DNA of 5,339 nucleotides from Planctomycetota bacterium. GTDB lineage: Bacteria > Planctomycetota > Phycisphaerae > WQYP01. Both the position numbers and the translations under genes were made by a program. The notes beneath the pieces were generated by a model. That model was given only the letters and a program-made list of their open reading frames with translations, made no database searches and was not told where the DNA came from. Location: contig JAJYPG010000126.1 in NCBI GenBank assembly GCA_021795535.1, forward strand, positions 1 to 5,339, in the 5' to 3' direction. Shown in pieces: positions 1-5,339 of this stretch. How positions within the stretch are numbered: the stretch's first letter is position 1; each line of letters opens with the position of its first letter.

Positions 1-81
1 CGGCGCGCCGTAGGCGAAGGCGTCGAGGAGGAACCCGAACTTCTCCTGCGCCTCCTCGGCCGACATGCCCATGACCTGGAA
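1..81 (-). CDS. aspS: aspartyl-tRNA synthetase fragment (internal piece, both ends missing)
   Basis: Read on the minus strand in the frame whose codons start at base 69, this stretch gives GMSAEEAQEKFGFLL followed by DAFAYGAP, and then runs off the window's left edge. This is the signature of class II aspartyl-tRNA synthetase (family pattern lG-s-EEa-eKFGFLLdA--yGaPPHgG) just before the motif 3 Gly-Leu-Asp-Arg segment. The match extends a few codons further upstream (FQVM, bases 70-81) and then stops: the next codons are ACC and an in-frame TAG at 85-87. The enzyme charges tRNA-Asp in the cytoplasm. Only about 27 codons are present and no start or stop of the gene is visible. All 22 codons from the ATG at 66-64 to base 1 end in G or C, unlike the kdp genes. 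I read it as foreign sequence joined to kdpA, not a working gene here. The identification rests on motif recognition from memory. Confidence 0.72.
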
Positions 82-84
82 GGT
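65..84. other. chimeric junction between aspS and kdpA
   Basis: To the left, the minus strand reads as aspartyl-tRNA synthetase. To the right, the plus strand reads as KdpA (MTWKVY, matching the conserved W-K-x-Y region of KdpA). Bases 71-81 are compatible with both: ATG ACC TGG AA as KdpA Met-Thr-Trp-Lys, and its reverse complement as AspRS Phe-Gln-Val-Met. The breakpoint therefore lies in or next to a short shared sequence. The exact base cannot be fixed without the two parent sequences. Confidence 0.65.
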
Positions 85-1669
85 CTATGCCATGGGTGTC
101 ATGCTGATAAGCCTGCTAAGTGTGCTGGCGGTTTATCTGCTGCAGCGCGTTCAGGGGTTTCTGCCGCTGAATCCGGAGCATCTGGCGGGGGTGGCACCGG
201 CTCTCTCTTTGAACACCGCCATCAGCTTTGCGACCAATACCAACTGGCAGAGCTACAACGGAGAAACCACGTTAAGCTATCTGACACAAATGCTGGCGCT
301 GACCGTGCAGAACTTTGTCTCCGCCGGCGTGGGCATGGCGGTGCTGGTAGCGCTTATTCGCGGCATTCGTGGCAAACAGACCACCAACGTGGGTAATTTC
401 TGGGTGGATCTGGTACGCGGTGTGGTTTACATTCTGTTGCCGCTGTCGTTTATTTTAGCCTTGTTTCTGGTTTCGCAGGGGGTGGTGCAGACGCTGAATC
501 CCTATCGGAAGGTGCCACTTATTCAGCCGGTCAGATACGTTAAATCGGTGGCGGGACCAAAGGGGAAAACGGTCAACAAAACGGTATGGGTGAGGCATCA
601 GGTATTACCGCTGGGGCCGGCGGCATCGCAAATTGCCATCAAGCAGTTGGGAACCAATGGCGGCGGCTTTTTTGGGGCCAACTCGGCCCATCCGTTTGAA
701 AATCCAACTCCGCTGAGCAACTTTCTGGAAATGCTCTCCATTCTGCTTATTCCCGCGGCGCTGTGCCACACCTATGGGAAAATGGTGGGTGATACGCGGC
801 AGGGCTGGGCGATTCTGGCGACCATGCTGCTGATATTTGTTCCGCTTATGGTCACCTGCGTTGCCGCGGAACATGCCGCCAATCCCGGTGTGGCATTCCA
901 CAGTGTGAATCAAACCCATTCGGCGCTTATGTCCGGCGGAAATATGGAAGGAAAGGAAACACGTTTTGGCGTGACCGATTCAGCCATCTGGGCGACGGCA
1001 ACCACCGCGGCATCCAATGGATCGGTCAATTCCATGCACGATTCCTATACCCCGCTGGGCGGTCTGATACCGCTGTGGTTGATGGAAATGGGCGAGATTA
1101 TTTTTGGCGGTGTGGGTTCGGGCCTCTATGGAATGTTGGCTTTTGTAATTGTGGCGGTTTTCGCCGCCGGACTTATGGTGGGACGCACGCCGGAATATCT
1201 GGGGAAAAAGATTGAGGCCTTTGAAATGAAGATGGCTGTGCTGATAGTTCTTATTCCACCGGCATTGACGCTGCTGGGCGCGGCGGTGGCGGTTTGCATG
1301 CCATCGGCGGTGGCGGCGGTGAACAACCCCGGCGCGCATGGTTATTCGGAAATTTTGTACTGGGCCAGTTCCGTGGGGAACAACAATGGCAGCGCTTTTG
1401 CCGGATTAAGCACCAATAATCTGTTTTACAACCTGGCGGGGGCGATCATGATGTGGGGATCGCGCTACTGGCTGATTGTGCCGGTTCTGGCCATTGCCGG
1501 GTCGTTGGGGCGTAAAAAGATTATTCCGGTGTCGAGTGGAACACTCCCCACCCACAATGCGCTGTTTGTTGTGTGGCTGACCGCCACCGTGGTGCTGATA
1601 GCGGCTTTGACCTTTCTGCCGGCGCTGGCGCTTGGTCCCATTGCGGAATACTTTCAGATGATGCACTAA
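65..1669 (+). CDS. kdpA: potassium-transporting ATPase potassium-binding subunit KdpA, 5'-truncated
   Basis: KdpA is the K+-binding, channel-like inner-membrane subunit of KdpFABC. All four pore-loop selectivity regions are present (numbered from the Met at 65): TNTNWQSYNGETT 57-69, GTNGGGFF 196-203, SNGSV 317-321 followed by NSMHDS, and GNNNGSAF 438-445. Other family blocks are HPFENPTPLSNF 209-220, NMEGKETRFG 293-302, GGVGSGLYGM 348-357, GRTPEYLGKKI 373-383 and SGTLPTH 491-497; the end LALGPIAEY is typical. The reading has 534 residues against about 557 in E. coli, but begins at a point matching E. coli residue about 57, so about 56 N-terminal residues with the first membrane helix are missing. 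Two loops longer than in E. coli (about 21 residues at 145-182, about 7 near 272-292) offset the loss. The ATG at 65 is only the first ATG after an in-frame TAG at 11-13; it lies in the foreign aspS piece and has no ribosome binding site, so it is not the native start. Homology begins at 71. Confidence 0.95.
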   Translation: MPMTWKVYAMGVMLISLLSVLAVYLLQRVQGFLPLNPEHLAGVAPALSLNTAISFATNTNWQSYNGETTLSYLTQMLALTVQNFVSAGVGMAVLVALIRGIRGKQTTNVGNFWVDLVRGVVYILLPLSFILALFLVSQGVVQTLNPYRKVPLIQPVRYVKSVAGPKGKTVNKTVWVRHQVLPLGPAASQIAIKQLGTNGGGFFGANSAHPFENPTPLSNFLEMLSILLIPAALCHTYGKMVGDTRQGWAILATMLLIFVPLMVTCVAAEHAANPGVAFHSVNQTHSALMSGGNMEGKETRFGVTDSAIWATATTAASNGSVNSMHDSYTPLGGLIPLWLMEMGEIIFGGVGSGLYGMLAFVIVAVFAAGLMVGRTPEYLGKKIEAFEMKMAVLIVLIPPALTLLGAAVAVCMPSAVAAVNNPGAHGYSEILYWASSVGNNNGSAFAGLSTNNLFYNLAGAIMMWGSRYWLIVPVLAIAGSLGRKKIIPVSSGTLPTHNALFVVWLTATVVLIAALTFLPALALGPIAEYFQMMH

Positions 1670-1699
1670 AAGCTGTATCGTCGGCAACCGTTTATTTTC

Positions 1700-1704
1700 A
1701 GGAG
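1700..1704 (+). promoter_or_regulatory. ribosome binding site of kdpB
   Basis: AGGAG lies 7 bases before the ATG at 1712, in the 42-base gap after the kdpA stop. The rest of that gap shows no hairpin with a T-run, so kdpA and kdpB are probably on one transcript. Confidence 0.8.
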
Positions 1705-1711
1705 ATTATTC

Positions 1712-3796
1712 ATGACTTCGCCGTCGGCAACATCGAAGCCCGCAGGCAATCTGTTTGACGCGGCGATTATTCGCCGCGCCACGCTGGACGCCTTCAAAAA
1801 GCTCAACCCGCGTATTCAGGTGCGAAACCCAGTCATGTTTGTGGTTTTCATCGGAAGTATTTTGACCTCGCTGCTGTTTGTTCAGGCCTGCTTCGGACAT
1901 GGCGAAGCGCCCGCCGGATTTATTCTGGGCATAAGCGTATGGCTCTGGTTTACCGTGCTGTTCGCCAATTTTGCCGAGGCCATGGCCGAGGGACGCGGCA
2001 AGGCCCAGGCCGACACCCTGCGGCGTGCGCGGCGGGATACACCTGCCCGCAAACTCGCCGCACCGCACCGCACCGCCGCGGAGGAAAAGGTTTCCGCCAC
2101 CACGCTGCGGAAGGGAGACATTCTGCTGGTGGAGGCGGGGGAAACCATTCCCGCGGACGGGGAAGTGGTGGAGGGGGCGGCGTCGGTCGATGAATCCGCC
2201 ATTACCGGTGAATCGGCACCGGTGATACGCGAATCGGGTGGTGACCGATCCAGTGTGACGGGCGGTACGCGTGTGCTGTCGGACTGGCTGATTGTGCGTG
2301 TCACCTGCGATCCGGGCGAGACTTTTTTAGACCGCATGATTTCCCTGGTGGAAGGCGCCAATCGCCAGAAGACCCCCAATGAAATTGCGCTGAACATTTT
2401 GCTGGCCAAGCTGACAATTATTTTTCTGCTGGTCTGTGTTACCCTTCTGCCATTTTCCATATACGCGGTTGATGCGGCCGGGCGCGGTTCACCGGTGGCC
2501 ATTACCGTGCTGGTGGCACTATTGGTTTGTCTTATACCGACCACCATTGGCGGCCTGCTTTCCGCCATTGGCATTGCGGGTATGGATCGGATGATTCAGG
2601 CCAACGTCATTGCAACCTCTGGCCGCGCGGTGGAGGCCGCAGGTGACGTGGATGTTTTGCTGCTGGATAAAACCGGAACCATCACGCTGGGCAACAGGCA
2701 GGCGGTTGCGTTTTATCCGGCACAGGGTGTGACGGAACAGGAACTGGCGGATGGCGCACAGTTAAGTTCCCTGGCGGATGAAACACCGGAAGGACGCTCC
2801 ATTGTTGTACTGGCTAAAAAACGGTTCGGCATGAGAGAACGGGCTATGGATGAACTGGGGGCGGAATTTGTGCCGTTCACAGCGCAGACCAGAATGTCCG
2901 GCGTGAATTTGCCCGATCGGCAAATCCGCAAAGGGGCTTTGGCCGCGGTGGAGGAGTATGTTCGCGCCGCCGGTGGAACTCTTTCATCCGAGGCGCGGAC
3001 CAAAGCCGAGGATGTGGCGCGGCGCGGCGGCACACCGCTGATCGTGGCGGAGGGCAAGCGTGTGCTGGGTGTTATTGAGCTTAAGGATGTGGTGAAGGGC
3101 GGCATTAAAGAGCGTTTCGCCGAACTGCGGCGGATGGGAATTCAAACCGTCATGATCACCGGAGATAACCCATTGACCGCCGCCGCCATTGCCGCGGAGG
3201 CCGGTGTGGATGATTTTCTGGCGCAGGCCACGCCGGAGGCAAAACTGAAACTGATTCGTGAATACCAGCAGGGTGGACGACTTGTCGCGATGGCGGGCGA
3301 TGGCACCAACGATGCCCCCGCACTGGCCCAGGCGGATGTCGCCGTGGCGATGAATTCGGGCACGCAAGCGGCCAAGGAAGCGGGCAACATGGTTGATCTG
3401 GATTCCAATCCAACCAAACTCATAGAGGTTATTGAGATTGGCAAGCAGTTGCTTATGACGCGCGGATCGCTGACAACTTTTTCAATCGCCAACGACGTCA
3501 GCAAGTATTTCGCCATTATCCCCGCCATCTTCGTGGGTATTTATCCTGCCATGGGCAGGCTGAATATCATGCACCTGGCCACGCCGGCCAGTGCCATTAT
3601 GTCCGCGGTTATTTTTAATGCCCTCATTATTGTCGTGCTTATTCCCCTGGCGCTGCGCGGGGTAAAATATCGTCCCATGCCCGCGGGCAGGCTGCTGCTG
3701 CAAAATATTCTCATTTATGGTCTAGGCGGCCTTATTGTACCTTTCATTGGAATTAAACTTATTGACATGGCTCTGGTCGCCATGCACCTGGCATAA
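1712..3796 (+). CDS. kdpB: potassium-transporting P-type ATPase subunit KdpB
   Basis: KdpB hydrolyses ATP to drive K+ through KdpA; it is a P-type (P1A) ATPase in the inner membrane. The 694-residue protein is complete (E. coli about 682). In order: TM1-2 about 41-60 and 70-88; actuator domain with TGES 165-168, whose Ser168 corresponds to the inhibitory phosphoserine S162 of E. coli; TM3-4 about 230-252 and 262-290 with IPTTIGG 275-281; phosphorylation motif DKTGT with catalytic Asp319; nucleotide-binding domain with FTAQTRMSG from Phe389 and KGA 407-409; TGDN 483-486; GDGTNDAP 529-536; TM5 with [10 protein letters not shown] 591-600, where Asp595 and Lys598 match the coupling D583/K586 pair of E. 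coli; and TM6-7 to the end. No key residue is missing. The start at 1712 is supported by AGGAG 7 bases upstream and a normal N-terminus. The stop TAA is part of the kdpC ribosome binding site, suggesting translational coupling. The N-terminal 15 residues are Ser/Ala/Pro-rich and poorly conserved. Confidence 0.98.
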   Translation: MTSPSATSKPAGNLFDAAIIRRATLDAFKKLNPRIQVRNPVMFVVFIGSILTSLLFVQACFGHGEAPAGFILGISVWLWFTVLFANFAEAMAEGRGKAQADTLRRARRDTPARKLAAPHRTAAEEKVSATTLRKGDILLVEAGETIPADGEVVEGAASVDESAITGESAPVIRESGGDRSSVTGGTRVLSDWLIVRVTCDPGETFLDRMISLVEGANRQKTPNEIALNILLAKLTIIFLLVCVTLLPFSIYAVDAAGRGSPVAITVLVALLVCLIPTTIGGLLSAIGIAGMDRMIQANVIATSGRAVEAAGDVDVLLLDKTGTITLGNRQAVAFYPAQGVTEQELADGAQLSSLADETPEGRSIVVLAKKRFGMRERAMDELGAEFVPFTAQTRMSGVNLPDRQIRKGALAAVEEYVRAAGGTLSSEARTKAEDVARRGGTPLIVAEGKRVLGVIELKDVVKGGIKERFAELRRMGIQTVMITGDNPLTAAAIAAEAGVDDFLAQATPEAKLKLIREYQQGGRLVAMAGDGTNDAPALAQADVAVAMNSGTQAAKEAGNMVDLDSNPTKLIEVIEIGKQLLMTRGSLTTFSIANDVSKYFAIIPAIFVGIYPAMGRLNIMHLATPASAIMSAVIFNALIIVVLIPLALRGVKYRPMPAGRLLLQNILIYGLGGLIVPFIGIKLIDMALVAMHLA
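2058..2077 (+). repeat. short tandem repeat, CCGCA x3 plus a degenerate copy
   Basis: Three perfect 5-base units (2058-2072) are followed by CCGCC. They lie inside kdpB and encode residues of about 116-122 (AAPHRTA) at the edge of the actuator domain. There the protein is a few residues longer than E. coli KdpB as I recall it. Coding frame is kept. It may be chance in GC-rich coding sequence. Confidence 0.3.
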
Positions 3797-3800
3797 GGAG
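3795..3800 (+). promoter_or_regulatory. ribosome binding site of kdpC, overlapping the kdpB stop
   Basis: AAGGAG lies 6 bases before the ATG at 3807 and uses the last two bases of the kdpB TAA. It decides the kdpC start: an in-frame ATG at 3735 lies inside kdpB and would add 24 residues not typical of KdpC. Ribosomes ending kdpB would be placed to start kdpC at once. Confidence 0.85.
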
Positions 3801-3806
3801 TTTAAG

Positions 3807-4427
3807 ATGCTGTCCCAATTGCGCTGTGCGTTTGTTGTATTTCTGGTCCTGACCGGTTTGACCGGTCTGGTCTATCCGCTGACGGTAACGTTGCTGGCCG
3901 GAACACTGTTTCCAATGCAGGCAAATGGCAGCCTGGTGCGTAATCCACACGGCACAGTGGTTGGGTCGCGATTGATCGGCCAGGACTTTTATGGACCGCA
4001 ATATTTCTGGCCCCGACCCTCGGCAACATCGCCGGTGCCCTACACCGCTTATAATGCGGATGCGGGTACTTGCGGTTCGGGATCGAATCTTGGACCATCC
4101 AATCCGTCACTTTATGTGGCCGTGTCGCGGCGGGTCGCACGACTGCGGGCCGCAGACCCCGGCGAGAAAGGCCCGGTGCCGGTGGATTTGGTAACCGCGT
4201 CCGCCAGCGGATTGGATCCGGATATAAGCCCGGCGGCGGCTTATTATCAGGTGAATCGCGTGGCCAAGGCGCGCGGGCTATCGGCCAAAGTCGTGCGGCA
4301 ATTGGTGCATAAGATGTGCCGGGAACGAACTCTCGGAGTCCTTGGCGCACGACGCGTCAATGTGCTGCTGCTTAACCTGGCGCTGAGTCGCCTGAGTACG
4401 AAGTCCGGGGCAACGGCCCGGCACTGA
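3807..4427 (+). CDS. kdpC: potassium-transporting ATPase subunit KdpC
   Basis: KdpC is the single-span accessory subunit of the Kdp complex, with most of its mass in the periplasm; it binds KdpA/KdpB and is thought to raise nucleotide affinity or stabilise the complex. The 206-residue product is full length for the family (about 190-205). It has a short N-terminal tail, one membrane helix about 8-32, then LIGQDFYGPQYFWPRPSA 56-73, the Gly/Ser-rich SGSNLGPSNPSL 91-102, the hallmark VTASASGLDPDISPAAAYYQV 129-149, and the C-terminal VNVLLLNLAL 184-193. The segment just before that, HKMCRERTLGVLG 168-180, is more basic and has a Cys not usual there; the last 12 residues look unconserved. The start at 3807 is chosen from the strong ribosome binding site and because the product then begins as other KdpC proteins do. 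It sits 10 bases after kdpB and 21 bases before kdpD. Confidence 0.97.
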   Translation: MLSQLRCAFVVFLVLTGLTGLVYPLTVTLLAGTLFPMQANGSLVRNPHGTVVGSRLIGQDFYGPQYFWPRPSATSPVPYTAYNADAGTCGSGSNLGPSNPSLYVAVSRRVARLRAADPGEKGPVPVDLVTASASGLDPDISPAAAYYQVNRVAKARGLSAKVVRQLVHKMCRERTLGVLGARRVNVLLLNLALSRLSTKSGATARH

Positions 4428-4436
4428 GAACCGAAT

Positions 4437-4439
4437 GGA
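4437..4439 (+). promoter_or_regulatory. weak ribosome binding site of kdpD
   Basis: Only GGA, 9 bases before the ATG at 4449, resembles a Shine-Dalgarno site. It is clearly weaker than those of kdpB and kdpC. A lower translation rate for the sensor kinase than for the pump would fit its role, but this is inference. Confidence 0.4.
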
Positions 4440-4448
4440 TAAACTGTT

Positions 4449-5339
4449 ATGCCTGAAGATCAGCGGCCAGATCCCGATGCCTTGCTTCGCCAGGTACAAC
4501 GCGAGGAGCGGCTCCAGCGCCACGGCAAACTGAAGATTTTTTTCGGTGCCGCCGCCGGAGTGGGAAAAACCTATGCCATGCTGGAAGAGGCGCGTCGCCG
4601 TGCGGAGGATGGTGTGGGCGTTCTGGTGGGGTATGCCGAACCGCATATTCGTCCACAGACCGAAACGTTGCTGCTGGGGCTGGATATTCTGCCGTATAAA
4701 CAGGTGGAATACCGGGGAACAACACTTAAGGAATTTGATCTTGATGCCACTCTGGCCGCCGCTCCCGAACTGGTATTGGTTGATGAACTGGCGCACACCA
4801 ATGCTCCGGGAATGCGGCATGCCAAACGGTGGCAGGATGTGGCGGAACTGCTTTCCGCGGGGATTGATGTTTACACCACGCTTAATGTGCAGCACCTGGA
4901 ATCAGTCAATGATATTGTGGAGCGTTCCACGGGCATAAAAGTTCGCGAGACGCTGCCGGATTCGGTGTTTGAAAACGCGGACGAAGTTCAACTGGTCGAT
5001 TTGTCGCCCGAAAAGCTGATAGAGCGCCTGCGCGAAGGGAAAATTTACGCCCGGCAAAGAGCCGACGCGGCGCTGCGGCATTTTTTTACCATGGGCAATC
5101 TGCTGGCCCTGCGCGAGCTGGCGCTGCGGCGGACCGCTGACCGTATCAACCGTGATATTGACACCTTCCGACAACAACACGCGGAAAGGGATTTATCCGC
5201 GGTTTCCGAACGGGTGCTGGTCTGCGTGGGGCCAAGCCCGTCTTCCGTGAATCTGGTGCGCACGGCGGCACGGATGGCCGCAGCGTGGAAAGCCCAGTGG
5301 ATCGCACTTTATGTCGAGACCCCGGCCCATGGGCGACTC
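4449..5339 (+). CDS. kdpD: osmosensitive K+ channel sensor histidine kinase KdpD, N-terminal part
   Basis: KdpD is the inner-membrane sensor kinase that responds to K+ limitation and phosphorylates KdpE to switch on kdpABC. The frame is open for 297 codons to the window's end; full-length KdpD has about 900 residues, so the membrane helices and kinase domains lie outside. The visible part is the cytoplasmic KdpD domain: KLKIFFGAAAGVGKT 27-41 with the Walker A loop (G33 to T41), LVLVDELAHTNAPG 108-121 with the Walker B-like Asp112-Glu113, RHAKRWQD 123-130, GIDVYTTLNVQHLESVND 138-155, VRETLPD 165-171 and the domain end GNLLALRELALRRTADR 216-232. From about residue 255 (RVLVCVGPSPSS) a universal-stress-protein domain begins. 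The ATG at 4449 is the first possible start after an in-frame TAA at 4440-4442 and gives the usual short charged lead-in (DALLRQVQREE), so the start is well fixed. The E. coli order (kdpD after kdpC) is the same. Confidence 0.96.
   Translation, partial: MPEDQRPDPDALLRQVQREERLQRHGKLKIFFGAAAGVGKTYAMLEEARRRAEDGVGVLVGYAEPHIRPQTETLLLGLDILPYKQVEYRGTTLKEFDLDATLAAAPELVLVDELAHTNAPGMRHAKRWQDVAELLSAGIDVYTTLNVQHLESVNDIVERSTGIKVRETLPDSVFENADEVQLVDLSPEKLIERLREGKIYARQRADAALRHFFTMGNLLALRELALRRTADRINRDIDTFRQQHAERDLSAVSERVLVCVGPSPSSVNLVRTAARMAAAWKAQWIALYVETPAHGRL

Noticed and set aside
1..64. kdpF or a kdp promoter upstream of kdpA
   Set aside because: This stretch is aspS coding sequence on the other strand. 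No small hydrophobic KdpF frame and no promoter-like elements are present.
1670..1711. Possible terminator or extra small gene between kdpA and kdpB
   Set aside because: Only 42 bases are present, with no stem followed by a T-run and no open frame of useful length. It holds just the kdpB ribosome binding site.
1882..2574. Long open frame (230 codons) on the minus strand opposite kdpB
   Set aside because: It lies wholly opposite a clearly conserved KdpB actuator and membrane region, has a low-complexity Ser/Arg/Pro-rich composition and no recognisable domain. It is a by-product of GC-rich coding sequence.
3735..3806. Possible N-terminal extension of kdpC from the ATG at 3735
   Set aside because: It overlaps the kdpB C-terminus, has no ribosome binding site and adds residues unlike KdpC. 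The ATG at 3807 has AAGGAG at the right distance.
3848..3868. Direct repeat of TTGACCGGT-like units in kdpC
   Set aside because: It encodes the Leu-Thr-Gly repeat of the KdpC membrane helix, which is ordinary for the family. There are only two copies.
4278..4895. 205-codon open frame on the minus strand across the kdpC-kdpD boundary
   Set aside because: It is antisense to two conserved genes, and its translation shows no family resemblance.
4546..4938. 130-codon plus-strand open frame inside kdpD
   Set aside because: It is in another frame from KdpD, whose frame from 4449 carries Walker A and many conserved blocks. The Trp/Met/Arg-rich translation is typical of an out-of-frame reading.

Overview
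The window holds most of a bacterial kdp operon, the high-affinity, ATP-driven potassium uptake system, in the order kdpA-kdpB-kdpC-kdpD, all on the + strand. kdpB and kdpC are complete. kdpA lacks its true N-terminus, and kdpD runs off the right edge. The organism cannot be named from the sequence. It is a bacterium of moderately high GC with mixed third codon positions. A separate kdpC and a sensor kinase gene following it are the usual proteobacteria-like Kdp layout, but many phyla share it.

Region by region: bases 1 to about 81 do not belong to kdpA. Read on the minus strand they encode a piece of aspartyl-tRNA synthetase (aspS), just upstream of its motif 3, with GC-only third codon positions. 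At about 71-84 this joins kdpA inside a codon run that both genes can read, so the left edge is best explained as a chimeric join (assembly or amplification artefact), or less likely a real rearrangement. From 71 to 1669 is kdpA, missing about 56 N-terminal residues including the first membrane helix. After a 42-base gap with a good ribosome binding site comes kdpB (1712-3796). kdpC (3807-4427) has its ribosome binding site on top of the kdpB stop codon. After 21 bases comes kdpD (4449 to the window end), represented by its N-terminal KdpD domain and the start of its universal-stress-protein domain.

How they work together: KdpA is the K+-selective channel-like subunit, KdpB the P-type ATPase that powers transport, KdpC the single-span accessory subunit that stabilises the complex, and KdpD the membrane histidine kinase that senses K+ limitation. 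KdpD normally acts through the response regulator KdpE, whose gene would be expected beyond the right edge. The promoter that KdpE would act on should lie upstream of kdpA, where the foreign aspS piece has replaced it, so no promoter is visible.

There is no intergenic stretch longer than 42 bases, and no RNA gene, insertion sequence, CRISPR array or convincing terminator was seen. I found no undescribed system. The points worth a second look are the chimeric left edge, an enlarged basic loop in KdpA, and a Ser-X-Ser nucleotide-binding-like motif in KdpD.
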